Part shown: positions 18,151-26,771 of the stretch, in pieces
Layout of the letters: each line of letters starts with the position of its first letter
Numbering within the stretch: the stretch's first letter is position 1
Assembly: GCA_963976875.1 (NCBI GenBank)
Contig: CAXBML010000014.1
Span: 1 to 64,000, forward strand
Source of the DNA: Berkiella_A sp963976875
GTDB taxonomy: Bacteria; Pseudomonadota; Gammaproteobacteria; Berkiellales; Berkiellaceae
Direction of reading: 5' to 3'
Length of the DNA: 64,000 nt
Made by a program: the position numbers and the translations under genes
Notes under the pieces: generated by a model
Told to the model about the DNA's origin: nothing
Database searches by the model: none
What the model saw: only the letters and a program-made list of their open reading frames with translations

Positions 18151-18530
18151 TATTTACTAGCATACCTACCGCACCCAATGTTAGTGGTGCAGCGTCCCTG
18201 AAGGATTGCAAAAATCCAGACAAGAAACTGATCACAGCCCAAGAGACGGGAAAGATAGAGAACATGATACCCATGATCCAGTCTGGTTTGGTCACATCGA
18301 CTTGTTCCGATGATAATGTAGTGCTCGATGGGTATACAATTTTTATAACGATGAACATCATTGCAACCCAAGTAACCACTTGATTATGAGATACTTCCCA
18401 AAAATGCAGCCTATAAACATAGATAAGGGGAATACACATAAAGCGAGGCTGTAAAAAAAAGTTTCTGATATTCTTAGATGCGTCTATAAGCAAGATACCA
18501 TTTGCATCGATAAAAATGGGATTTAAAATA
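18150..18530 (-). pseudogene. Internally deleted remnant of an MFS transporter gene
   Basis: On the minus strand an open frame (18119-18646) encodes ILNPIFIDANGILLIDAS near its start and VSHNQVVTWVAMMF, IMGIMFSIFPVSW, FLSGFLQSF and DAAPLTLGAVGML later. All match the intact MFS transporter at 20709-21941. The middle of that gene, about 720 bp (parent positions about 21015-21735), is missing, and an extra A in an A-run (8 versus 7) shifts the frame after NIRNFF. It is therefore a dead paralogue, not a small membrane protein. Confidence 0.85.
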
Positions 18531-18536
18531 AAGGGG

Positions 18537-18563
18537 ACAGCCTTGTTAAGTTGTACAACATAA
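18537..18563 (+). repeat. 27-bp direct repeat, left copy flanking the AbiE module
   Basis: The segment beginning acagccttgttaagttgta matches 20298-20324 in the same orientation with two differences in 27 bases. The two copies bracket the abiEi-abiEii pair. Confidence 0.7.
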
Positions 18564-18679
18564 TATGGAAACATAATATGGATGTCCCAATTAATATCAG
18601 GCAACTCAAAATATCTGTATTGTTTAGCTGAATGAATTAATATCAAGCGCGATAGCGTGAGTATACTCGGTTATACATT

Positions 18680-18708
18680 TGACAGAAACTGTCAATAAGT
18701 GACAGTTT
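18680..18708. promoter_or_regulatory. Inverted-repeat operator upstream of abiEi
   Basis: aaactgtca (18686-18694) and tgacagttt (18700-18708) are a perfect 9-bp inverted repeat with a 5-base spacer. A second tgacag at 18680 forms an overlapping palindrome with ctgtca. A TTGACA at 18679-18684 overlaps it and could be a -35 box. AbiEi antitoxins of this family bind inverted repeats to repress their own operon, so this is a likely operator 12 bases before the start codon. Confidence 0.7.
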
Positions 18709-18719
18709 TGTGCTAAAGT

Positions 18720-19355
18720 ATGACTATGAGTAGTATTATTGAGAAAAAATTAAGGCTATTAAAGTCGGACTATGTCACAGCATCTGAGTTGGCTGGATTT
18801 ATGTCTTTGTCCGAGAATGCCTGCCACGCACAAATAAAAAGAGCACTCAAGCAAGGTGTTTTGGTGCGCCTAAAAAGAGGTGTTTATCGAAGGGGCGGTT
18901 ATTTAGAAAAAAATAGTCCCCACCTTTTCGAGCTATCCCATTATCTGATGTGGCCTTCATATGTCAGTTTGGAATCAGCATTGTCTTATCATGGATTAAT
19001 TCCTGAGGCTGTTTATGTTACAACTTGCGTGACAACAAAGCGAGCAAGTTCTGTTAAGAATATATTTGGCGTATTTAATTATAAAACAGTGCCTAAAATT
19101 GAATTTTTCACCCAGGTGCAAAGAGTAGAAGAAGAGGCATATTGTTATTATGTGGCTAAGCCATGGAAGGCGCTATGTGATTATGTTTACTGCTATAAAA
19201 AAAACTGGTGTTCTTTGATTCCGCTTATTTCTTCGCTTCGGATTGACGAAAATGAATTACCAACACTATCAGAAGATGAGAGTAATGAATTATCAGCCTA
19301 TTATCATAGCAGGCGAGTTGATTTATTTTTGAGAGGTGTGTTGAGTGAGTATTGA
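18720..19355 (+). CDS. abiEi: AbiEi-type antitoxin / transcriptional regulator
   Basis: The 211-aa protein has an N-terminal winged-helix (DYVTASELAGFMSLSENACHAQIKRALKQGVLVRLKRGVYRR, about residues 18-60). The AbiEi-type C-terminal part contains LSHYLMWPSYVSLESALSYHGLIPE. In known AbiE systems (type IV toxin-antitoxin, phage defence) AbiEi counters AbiEii and represses the operon. The following gene overlaps by 11 bases and encodes the nucleotidyltransferase partner. A perfect inverted repeat lies just upstream. ATG at 18720 or 18726 could start; I kept the first. Confidence 0.9.
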   Translation: MTMSSIIEKKLRLLKSDYVTASELAGFMSLSENACHAQIKRALKQGVLVRLKRGVYRRGGYLEKNSPHLFELSHYLMWPSYVSLESALSYHGLIPEAVYVTTCVTTKRASSVKNIFGVFNYKTVPKIEFFTQVQRVEEEAYCYYVAKPWKALCDYVYCYKKNWCSLIPLISSLRIDENELPTLSEDESNELSAYYHSRRVDLFLRGVLSEY

Positions 19356-20196
19356 TGTTATTGAAAATAGGTTGCAACGATATAACTGTAAAAGTCGTAT
19401 GGATGAAATAAATGCTTTAAAAGAAATCACGCAAGAAATTGCTTTAATGGCTTTATCTAAGGCTGGATTTTTTAAAGTGGCAGAGTTTCATGGCGGAACA
19501 GCATTACGAATTTTACATGGCGTACAGCGTTTTTCTGAGGATTTAGACTTTGCGTTAATAAAGCCGATGAGTGATTTTGATTTAATGCATTACCTGACAT
19601 ATATGCATAATGACTTTGAAGCATATGGGTATAAAGTGCAAATGGCCGATAGAAAAGATGCCTCTAAAATAGTACAAAAACAATTTTTAAAAGTAGACTC
19701 ATTGGGAAAAGAGTTAAGCTTGATGTATCCTCAAAATAAATCAGAAAGAAGAATAAAGATTAAAATTGAGTTAGATACCAACCCACCAGCTGGAGCTAAA
19801 ATGGAGCTTCAGTATCTTACCTTCCCATTGGCTTTTTCGGTGTTAGCAAAAGATCTACCGAGTTCATTTGCAGGGAAGCTGCATGCTATATTATGTAGGC
19901 CTTTTGATAAGGGGCGAGATTGGTACGATTTCATATGGTACATCTCTAATCGTGTGCCTGTTAATTTTGATTTGTTAAGCAACGCGTTAGAGCAACAAGG
20001 CCCGTGGGCAGGGTCGATGCTTAAGGCGGATAAGCATTGGCTAGCAGATAATTTAAGGCGAAAAGTTTTAAGATTAAAATGGAGTGAGCTGGTACAAGAT
20101 ATCATGCCTTTATTGCAAGCCAACGAGCAACAGGCTTTAGAGACTTGGGATGAGGCATTTTTCCTGCATTTAATCAGTAAAGGGCTAGAAGCTTGA
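19345..20196 (+). CDS. abiEii: AbiEii-type nucleotidyltransferase toxin
   Basis: The 283-aa protein belongs to the AbiEii/AbiGii nucleotidyltransferase family. The signature motif is FHGGTALRILHGVQRFSEDLDFALI (about residues 49-73), with GGTALR and the metal-binding SEDLDF. A later KIKIELDTNPP carries a further acidic strand, and LAGKLHAILCRPFDKGRDWYDFIWYI matches the conserved KLxAlxxRxkxRDxyDlxw region. AbiEii enzymes stop growth by nucleotide transfer, in studied members to tRNA. The GTG start at 19345 overlaps the abiEi stop, as is usual for this pair. Confidence 0.92.
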   Translation: MSIDVIENRLQRYNCKSRMDEINALKEITQEIALMALSKAGFFKVAEFHGGTALRILHGVQRFSEDLDFALIKPMSDFDLMHYLTYMHNDFEAYGYKVQMADRKDASKIVQKQFLKVDSLGKELSLMYPQNKSERRIKIKIELDTNPPAGAKMELQYLTFPLAFSVLAKDLPSSFAGKLHAILCRPFDKGRDWYDFIWYISNRVPVNFDLLSNALEQQGPWAGSMLKADKHWLADNLRRKVLRLKWSELVQDIMPLLQANEQQALETWDEAFFLHLISKGLEA

Positions 20197-20297
20197 GCTT
20201 TCCATCGGCAACATTTGTTTTAAAGGTTGTGCGTCTGCTTATAACGCTATTTTTTCAAGAACAAGCAAAGCACCTGGTTAAGTTCGAAGCAAAGAGC

Positions 20298-20324
20298 ACA
20301 GCCCTGTTAAGTTGTAAAACATAA
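20298..20324 (+). repeat. 27-bp direct repeat, right copy flanking the AbiE module
   Basis: Same orientation as 18537-18563 with 25 of 27 identical positions. It lies 101 bases after the abiEii stop. Confidence 0.7.
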
Positions 20325-20420
20325 AATAGATATGCTAATTAACACGGGTAAGTTGAATTGCTTTTTTGAGAGAGTATAGAGTACTCTCGAGTAGGCGTTT
20401 GTTAATTTTAGGAGATGTAG

Positions 20421-20642
20421 ATGGCTAGAAATGAGATAGAGAGACAGAATAGGGGGTTTATGGTACTTCTGGGTATTCAAGCATTGGCCATTGGTCATGC
20501 TCCAGATGATCATGTACAAGTAGCTTCAACCACACCACTGCTAGATGCTCAAAAAGCACAACAAAAACAATATAGAAATCAGCCAAAGAAAGAATATAAT
20601 AATTCGTTTAAGCAAAAAGGCCACAAGCACAAGCATCGATAA
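20421..20642 (+). CDS. Small basic protein of unknown function
   Basis: The 73-aa ORF starts with ATG nine bases or so after aggagatg (20411-20418), a good ribosome-binding site. The N-terminal half has a short hydrophobic stretch (GFMVLLGIQALAIGHA), which might be a weak signal or membrane helix. The C-terminal half is Gln/Lys/His rich, ending GHKHKHR. A clear hairpin follows at 20653-20678. I do not recognise it; the ribosome site and terminator are the main reasons to call it a gene. Confidence 0.55.
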   Translation: MARNEIERQNRGFMVLLGIQALAIGHAPDDHVQVASTTPLLDAQKAQQKQYRNQPKKEYNNSFKQKGHKHKHR

Positions 20643-20652
20643 AACTTAAAGC

Positions 20653-20678
20653 AACAGCCTTTAGTGAGAGGCTGTTGT
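20653..20678 (+). terminator. Hairpin terminator after the small basic ORF
   Basis: caacagcct (20653-20661) and aggctgttg (20670-20678) form a perfect 9-bp stem with an 8-nt loop; ttgt and gtttt follow. It lies between convergent genes and may serve both. Confidence 0.7.
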
Positions 20679-20708
20679 TGTAGGTGTTTTAACATTTTGC
20701 TTGACCTG

Positions 20709-21941
20709 TTAATTCACAGTGACAATAGGTTTAAATTTTCCCCATACCAGCCGTCCCATTAATATAAATCCTATTAGCATGCCTACCGCGCCTAATGTCA
20801 GTGGCGCAGCGTCGCTGAAGGATTGCAAAAATCCAGACAAGAAGCTGGTGAGTGTCCAAGATACCGCAAAAATTGAAAACATGATCCCCATGATCCAGCC
20901 TTGTTGGGTTTCATTAACTTGGTCAGATAATAATGTCGTAATGGATGGGTATCCAATTGCCATAGCCATAGCAATAAACATCATTGCAATCCAGGTAACC
21001 ACTTGATTATGGGATACTACTGTAACAAACATTAATGTTGATAGAATGCCGATTGGTATCCAAGTTAACATAGGCGTTGAGAAAAAACGTATCCAGTAAC
21101 GGTTTAAAAAACAAGCACCAAAGGCAAAACCACAAGCCATAGCAGAAATAAATAAGCCAACTTGATCTGAGCCATAAGCATAGCGAGACATTAAGAATAA
21201 TGAAACGAACTGGAAGTAACAACCCCAGCCAAGTTGCATAAAAAAGTGAACAAAAGCTAAAGGACGGATTTCATTGTCTCTAAAAGCGGAGATGAATATT
21301 TCAGGCCCTTTTAGTAGATTAACTTTCACTTTTTCAGGGTGTTGGAAGGTCTCTTTGAAGCAAGTATAAATTAAGATAACGCCAACAATACATATGCCAG
21401 ATGCGGCATAAAGAGGTGTGGATAATTTTAAGCTGCTTAGTATGCTGTCATTGGATAAAAAACCGCCCATTAATGGTCCAATGATAAACCCTAATGAGAC
21501 GGCAAAAATCATCAGGCTTAAGTTTTGATTTTTATTGTCTGGGGTGCTGAGGTCAACCACGGCGGCTTGGGCGATTGGTTGGCTAGCGGCTGTGAGCCCT
21601 GCGATGACCCGACTAAAAATTAATAGGCCCAGTGAACTAATATCAATTGCAATACCAGATAACAAATAGCTGATAAATGCGCCAACAAGACAAATTAATA
21701 ATATAGGTTTTCTACCCACTTGATCGGATATATCACCCAAAAAAGTGCAACCTATAAACATAGATAAGGGGAATACACATAAAGTAAGGCCGTAAAAAAA
21801 GTTTCTAATGTTCATAGATGCGTCTATAGGCAAAATACCATTTGCGTCCATAAAAATGGGGTTTAGAATTGGAAATAAGATCCCAAGCCCGATTGAGTCT
21901 ATGACTAAAACGAGTAATAAAGGTAGAAAGGCGCGTAACAT
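20709..21941 (-). CDS. MFS drug-efflux-type transporter
   Basis: The 410-aa inner-membrane protein has about twelve transmembrane helices. It shows the MFS loop 2-3 signature LGDISDQVGRKPILL (consensus GxLaDrxGRkxxl) and the motif-C-like helix SLGFIIGPLMGGFL typical of proton-coupled drug/H+ antiporters (TetA-like DHA1). The ATG at 21941 (MLRAFLPLLLV) has ggag at good spacing; an earlier ATG at 21953 has none. A dead, internally deleted copy lies at 18150-18530, so the locus was duplicated. The substrate is unknown. Confidence 0.9.
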   Translation of the reverse strand: MLRAFLPLLLVLVIDSIGLGILFPILNPIFMDANGILPIDASMNIRNFFYGLTLCVFPLSMFIGCTFLGDISDQVGRKPILLICLVGAFISYLLSGIAIDISSLGLLIFSRVIAGLTAASQPIAQAAVVDLSTPDNKNQNLSLMIFAVSLGFIIGPLMGGFLSNDSILSSLKLSTPLYAASGICIVGVILIYTCFKETFQHPEKVKVNLLKGPEIFISAFRDNEIRPLAFVHFFMQLGWGCYFQFVSLFLMSRYAYGSDQVGLFISAMACGFAFGACFLNRYWIRFFSTPMLTWIPIGILSTLMFVTVVSHNQVVTWIAMMFIAMAMAIGYPSITTLLSDQVNETQQGWIMGIMFSIFAVSWTLTSFLSGFLQSFSDAAPLTLGAVGMLIGFILMGRLVWGKFKPIVTVN

Positions 21942-22225
21942 ATCGCACTCCATAAATGAGTCTATGTAAAATAATGAAATATTGTGGGCTTTGCATAATT
22001 CAATTCAGCATGTTGTACTGTTATGAATTTTATTTGAATTATGTATTCAAAGTGTATTGAGATGTTGTTAGACGAGTCTATAAGAATTATAGGCAAATAA
22101 CAAATCATTGCTACTAAGTGCAGACAAAAAGCCTAAGTATAGCGATGCAATGAAAGTTAATTGACTTCTCTGAGTGAACATAGAGATTTTATTAATGATA
22201 TGAAAGATTTTAAGGAAGTAAAAAT

Positions 22226-22975
22226 ATGGAATACATTTGCGTATATTCTGGCTCTAGTGACAAAGGCCCTGAGAATCATAAACAAGCCGCGAGAGATTTG
22301 GGTAAGGCAATTGTTGAGGCTGGGTATGGTTTAATATACGGCGGTGCTAAAGTGGGCTTGATGGGGATTATCGCTAACAGTGTCTTAGAAGCAGGCGGTC
22401 AGGTTAAAGGTGTTATTACACCAGAAGTGGAAGCATTAGAAGTTGTTCACCAAGGTCTTCAAACCCTCATTAAGGCTGAGAACTATCAACAGAGAAAACG
22501 GCTGATGATGGAAGGTTCAGTTGCCTGTATTGCATTGCCTGGTGGCTTGGGGACGTTAGATGAATCGTTTGAGTCATTAATAAAGAATCAATTTGCTAGT
22601 TATAAAAATACAGATGACAATCCTGTAAAGCCTTTTTGTTTAGTCAACACAGATGGTTTTTATGAGCATCAGATCAAACAATTAGATATTTGTGTTGAAC
22701 ATGGATACATGAAGCAATCTCATAGAGATATGGTTTACGCTTCAGGCAATATTGCTAATATTCTCGCGCATATTAAAGGATATAAAAAGCCAGCTGCAGA
22801 TGCAGGTAAATGGTGGGAGCAAACAAATGCTAAGCCAATAACGCCTTTATTGGACAAAAACATTCCGCGGGTAGCAGCAGGCTCAAATATAGCAATATCC
22901 GATGAAGATATTCAGCACCTCCCACCTAAATGGCGCTTTAAAGTAGAAGGAAAAACAAATAAACCTACGATGTAA
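22226..22975 (+). CDS. LOG-family nucleotide phosphoribohydrolase-like protein with C-terminal extension
   Basis: The 249-aa protein matches the LOG family (TIGR00730): VYSGSSDKGPENHKQAARDLG, the Rossmann-like IYGGAKVGLMGIIANSVLEAGG and the active-site ALPGGLGTLDESFE (PGGxGTxxE). LOG proteins cleave nucleoside 5'-monophosphates such as cytokinin ribotides to base and ribose phosphate. The core ends near residue 190. About 60 further residues with WWEQTN and PPKWRFKVEGK are unlike the short family members. The ATG at 22226 is preceded by aagga. No operon partner is evident. Confidence 0.88.
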   Translation: MEYICVYSGSSDKGPENHKQAARDLGKAIVEAGYGLIYGGAKVGLMGIIANSVLEAGGQVKGVITPEVEALEVVHQGLQTLIKAENYQQRKRLMMEGSVACIALPGGLGTLDESFESLIKNQFASYKNTDDNPVKPFCLVNTDGFYEHQIKQLDICVEHGYMKQSHRDMVYASGNIANILAHIKGYKKPAADAGKWWEQTNAKPITPLLDKNIPRVAAGSNIAISDEDIQHLPPKWRFKVEGKTNKPTM

Positions 22976-23067
22976 TCTTTAAGAGAATTCATAAAAAATC
23001 CATATAGCGCCTAAAATTTAAACTAAGCTTACTTATTCAACATAGTTTTAATTTTAGGAGTTTTATC

Positions 23068-23838
23068 ATGCCTAAGGGTATAAAAACATCAGCAGGTCCC
23101 TTAAGTGAAGCGCAACAATCTTTACTTTTAATACAGCTCATGGATGATTTTTCACACCTGAACAAAATGATAGCTGAATGTGTTACTAATGATAAAACAA
23201 AAGCAGAAATTGAAAAGGTACAATTGGAATTAGCAGCATTTAAGCAAATATTACAAAATGATGCAGAATACAGCGCAGATCAGATTAAAAAGTTATGTCA
23301 GCAGATAGAAAGTTTTAGTCAAGAATTAAAAACAAGCCATACTGTTGAAGGCATCATGAATGTTGTGAATAGGCATTTTGCATCGCTTAATAATGGCAAG
23401 TCTCCGATTAAGGCATTAGAAGTTGAAATGGAGCTAGATGAAGGCTTTCAACAAAATATGCAGAACATTGATGCACAATGTGAGAAGATCAATGACCATC
23501 TTAAGAAATTAAAAAATCATTCTCCTGGGCGTCACCATAATTTGATTGAAAAGCTATCAAATGCTTGCCAAAATGCGATGAGTGCTATTCATTCTGTTTT
23601 TCAATCTGGCTTATGGGTAGCAAAAGAAGCAAAATATTACGTGACTCGGTTAGCCATTGTCAGTGGCCTAAAAGAAGAATCATTAGAAGAGCGGGCGGTT
23701 TACAGTCGGAGAAAAGCAGTTCATTGGCAACAGCAAGCTGAAAAACATGCGCAACAAGTAGGAGACATGGAGAGAGGAAAGGCTATGAGAGAAAACGAGG
23801 AAAATCCTAAAGAGTCCAAAATATTTAAGAAAAAATAA
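23068..23838 (+). CDS. Coiled-coil protein of unknown function
   Basis: The 256-aa protein is predicted mostly helical from its heptad-like Leu/Lys/Glu pattern (about residues 15-165). A basic Lys/Arg/Glu-rich C-terminus follows. A motif near residues 182-210 (AIHSVFQSGLWVAKEAKYYVTRLAI) is moderately hydrophobic. No catalytic motif is visible. aggag nine bases before the ATG supports the start. Composition and neighbourhood resemble orphan effector candidates of Legionellales, which is inference only. Confidence 0.7.
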   Translation: MPKGIKTSAGPLSEAQQSLLLIQLMDDFSHLNKMIAECVTNDKTKAEIEKVQLELAAFKQILQNDAEYSADQIKKLCQQIESFSQELKTSHTVEGIMNVVNRHFASLNNGKSPIKALEVEMELDEGFQQNMQNIDAQCEKINDHLKKLKNHSPGRHHNLIEKLSNACQNAMSAIHSVFQSGLWVAKEAKYYVTRLAIVSGLKEESLEERAVYSRRKAVHWQQQAEKHAQQVGDMERGKAMRENEENPKESKIFKKK

Positions 23839-23919
23839 TAATATGTCTTTTACAGACTGACAACGGTTAGTATAACCTAGTATAATCAGCCATTATTTGA
23901 AACTAAATTGGATGTCATA

Positions 23920-24639
23920 ATGGCGACTTTTGTTCTAATTCATGGTGCTTGGCATGGATCTTGGTGTTGGCAAGCGGTTGTGCCAGCACTACAGAAGAAT
24001 CATAATGTTCTATTGATAGACTTGCCAGGACGCAACTATTGCCAATCTGGTCATTTAAAAAATATCAATTTAAGCGCTTATGTTAACCATGTCGTCGAAG
24101 CATTAAAAGATATATCCGGAGATATTATCTTAGTCGGGCATAGTATGGCAGGTATGGTTATCTCACAAGTTGCCGAACATATATCTGAGCGTATATCTGC
24201 CTTAGTTTATGTTGCTGCCTTTATTCCAAAACACCGTGAGTCTTTGTTTGATATTACTCGCCAAGCAAATGAGCCGGGTATCTCTACGGAATTTATTGCA
24301 AACCAAGCAGAAAACTATATTGATTTAAAAAAATCTGAGCGCACTCAGAGTTTATTACTTAATATGTCACCGAATGAGCTAGCGGTCAAAGCGCTACAAA
24401 AACTCAATAAAGAACCCTTTATGGCCTTTGTGGAAAAAAGTAACATGCCGACAATGTCTTTTCATCAGGTTCCGCAATATTATATTAAATGCCTACAAGA
24501 TCAAGCTATACTACCTGCCTTTCAAAATAGCATGATTGCCAAGCTCAATAATCCCACTGTATATGAGCTAAACGCAGACCACTCGCCATATTTGAGCGCG
24601 CCTACAGGCTTGGCCAAATTGCTCTGTACTATTAAATAG
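23920..24639 (+). CDS. Alpha/beta hydrolase (esterase-like)
   Basis: The 239-aa protein is an alpha/beta-hydrolase of the plant-esterase-like type: FVLIHGAWHGSWCW carries the HG oxyanion element and ILVGHSMAGMVI holds the nucleophile Ser (GxSxG). A late NADHSPYLSAP supplies the catalytic His. The substrate is unknown; relatives hydrolyse small esters. I chose ATG at 23920 (MATFVLIHG), since the in-frame TTG at 23908 adds only four residues. It stands alone upstream of the S1P lyase gene, in the same direction, with 91 bases between. Confidence 0.88.
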   Translation: MATFVLIHGAWHGSWCWQAVVPALQKNHNVLLIDLPGRNYCQSGHLKNINLSAYVNHVVEALKDISGDIILVGHSMAGMVISQVAEHISERISALVYVAAFIPKHRESLFDITRQANEPGISTEFIANQAENYIDLKKSERTQSLLLNMSPNELAVKALQKLNKEPFMAFVEKSNMPTMSFHQVPQYYIKCLQDQAILPAFQNSMIAKLNNPTVYELNADHSPYLSAPTGLAKLLCTIK

Positions 24640-24730
24640 TCTGATTCATTACTTTATCTGGTTGCCTAATGACTGTAAAAAAAGCTAGATTATTGCAATA
24701 GCTAATAATGATGTACTACAAGGACAGTCT

Positions 24731-26395
24731 ATGTATCAGGTTGCAACGCAGTTTTTTAATCGGGTTTTATCAGGGTTCAGCCCACTACAACTTATTGGTG
24801 GAACAGTAGCCGCTCAACTTGCTTACAAAGCAATACAGACTGACTGGGGACAAGTTAAAATGGATATCCAGAATAATATTTTTTATCTATTGAAAACGAC
24901 ACCATACCTAAAAGATCTTTTTGCCAAAGAGCTAGCCAAAGATTTTGAACCACAATTAGATAGTGCCGATGTCAGCGTGCATAAAAATCGAACAGTGCGA
25001 TTTACTGAGATGCCAGACCAGGGTATTGCAAAAGATGCCTTATTAGCCACAATAAAATCGATATGTGAATTTAACAAATTTGGGCATAAAGTCAGTGGCG
25101 CTATTTATCGAGGCGAAGAAAATGATTTAAGCGATTTTGCTGCTGAAATATTTAAACATGCAGGTTACACCAATCCTTTACACCCTGGTTTGTTTGAAGA
25201 TATCAGACAATGTGAAAATGAAGTGATTCAATGGTGTGCTAAGTTAATGCATGGTGATAATAATATTATGGGCTGCATTAATGATGGAGGTACTTTTAGT
25301 ATATTAGAAGCGGTTAAGGCCCATAAAAAATGGGCTAAAAATGAAAAGTCAGGTATGACTAGAAGGCGACAACCTAACATTGTTGTGCCCAAAAGTGCGC
25401 ATGTGGCTTTTGCTAAAGCAGCGGAATACTATGATTTGGATTTGATCGAAGTCGACTTAGATCCTAAAACACATAAAGTGGATACTGCAAAGCTACGCAA
25501 AGCAGTGAATCGAAATACCATTATGATTGTTGGCTCTGCGCCAAACTACCCTCATGGTATTGTTGATGATATTCCCGCACTATCAGATATTGCTTTAAAA
25601 AATAATTGTGGTTTGCATGTAGATGCCTGTTTGGGGGGATTTTTGATACCCTTTATGAAAGCAACAGGTCATGAGCTACCATTATTTGACTTTAGACTAC
25701 CCGGTGTGACCAGTATCAGTATGGATTCACATAAATATGGCTATGTTCCAAAAGGCTCCTCTATTGGTATGTTTAGAAAAAAAGTAGGCTTATATCAGGC
25801 TGATTTTAAAGCCCGTTGGCAAGGGGGATTGTATTTAACCCCTAATATGGCGGGTAGCCGTATGGGGGCAATGATACTCATGACATGGGCTATTTTGGCC
25901 CATGTTGGGTTTAAAGGCTATGTGCAGGCGACAAAAGATATTATGGCGCTGCGAGAAAAAGTCAACATGATGTTTAAAGAGATCCCTGAGTTAGAAGTGA
26001 TAGGCGATCCTAAAGTGAATGTTGTTGCTTTTAGATTTAATAAGGCAACCAATCATAATATTTACCTATTGTTGGAAAAAATGAAAGAACGAGGATGGCA
26101 TTTGAATGGATTACAAGATCCGGCTGCTATTCATCTTTGTGTCACCTATTTACAAACGGAACAAACAAACTTTATCGAAACTTTTGAGTCTGATTTAAAA
26201 TGGGCGATAGAATATATTAAAAAAAATCCAATGGAACAACCAAAAGGAGATGGCGCAACTTATGGCGCCATGCAGAAAATCCCAGGCGCAATAGCACCAC
26301 AATTATTAGAAATGCTTGGCAGAGAATATAATTTCTTGGATAGCCGGGTCGAAGCAACCCGCCCTAAAGCCGTTGCGAAATTAAAAGCGTCTTAA
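24731..26395 (+). CDS. Sphingosine-1-phosphate lyase, eukaryotic-type
   Basis: The 554-aa PLP enzyme resembles eukaryotic S1P lyase and Legionella LegS2, which split sphingosine-1-phosphate into a long-chain aldehyde and phosphoethanolamine. An N-terminal membrane-type segment (FSPLQLIGGTVAAQLAYKAI, residues about 16-35) matches the anchor of the eukaryotic enzymes. The PLP lysine is Lys335 in SMDSHKYGYVPKGSS, with HVDACLGGF upstream and TPNMAGSRMGAMI downstream. The family GxxNxGGTxS substrate motif appears as GCINDGGTFSI. It is full length. Acquisition from a eukaryote and action on host sphingolipids are inferred from family knowledge; export is unproven. Confidence 0.95.
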   Translation: MYQVATQFFNRVLSGFSPLQLIGGTVAAQLAYKAIQTDWGQVKMDIQNNIFYLLKTTPYLKDLFAKELAKDFEPQLDSADVSVHKNRTVRFTEMPDQGIAKDALLATIKSICEFNKFGHKVSGAIYRGEENDLSDFAAEIFKHAGYTNPLHPGLFEDIRQCENEVIQWCAKLMHGDNNIMGCINDGGTFSILEAVKAHKKWAKNEKSGMTRRRQPNIVVPKSAHVAFAKAAEYYDLDLIEVDLDPKTHKVDTAKLRKAVNRNTIMIVGSAPNYPHGIVDDIPALSDIALKNNCGLHVDACLGGFLIPFMKATGHELPLFDFRLPGVTSISMDSHKYGYVPKGSSIGMFRKKVGLYQADFKARWQGGLYLTPNMAGSRMGAMILMTWAILAHVGFKGYVQATKDIMALREKVNMMFKEIPELEVIGDPKVNVVAFRFNKATNHNIYLLLEKMKERGWHLNGLQDPAAIHLCVTYLQTEQTNFIETFESDLKWAIEYIKKNPMEQPKGDGATYGAMQKIPGAIAPQLLEMLGREYNFLDSRVEATRPKAVAKLKAS

Positions 26396-26771
26396 AATTT
26401 TGTTTGGGCTGAGCAGTTTACTGAACATCACACAATTCAATATTCTTTTATGGCTTATCTGCTGAGAAAATATTTCTGCTCTGTTATTTCAGAGAGTATA
26501 TTTTTTCAGCAATTTTATCTCCACCCTATTTGGGGAAATAGTCTTTTATCGCTTATGAAATCATAAGAACTCATCGAGACAATAATTTAAAATAAAAGTG
26601 TACATACATTTATTCTGTGCTTGATTTTTAACGTAGTGCTTATTTATTCATGACCACAAAAAAAAATAAGCTATAATATTCAACAAGTTAAAATATTGTT
26701 ATTCAAATAACACACCCCAATGTTAGAATAAGAAGTGTGTATAAGTATTTGAAACAATTAGCAAAGAATGT
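26396..26771. other. Intergenic region, AT-rich
   Basis: These 376 bases show no ORF with a credible start, no RNA gene and no strong hairpin. They are strongly AT rich and probably hold the promoter of the following large gene. Confidence 0.6.

Larger units (their letters stand above)
18720..20196 (+). other. AbiE-type toxin-antitoxin (abortive infection) operon
   Basis: The two overlapping genes abiEi and abiEii share one promoter and operator region. 27-bp imperfect direct repeats at 18537-18563 and 20298-20324 flank them. The operon sits between an MFS-transporter pseudogene and the intact transporter copy, which suggests insertion of a mobile defence module into a duplicated area. Confidence 0.8.

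Noticed and set aside
18119..18646. Minus-strand ORF as an intact small membrane protein
   Set aside because: It is an in-frame remnant of a deleted MFS gene with scrambled sequence after a one-base insertion.
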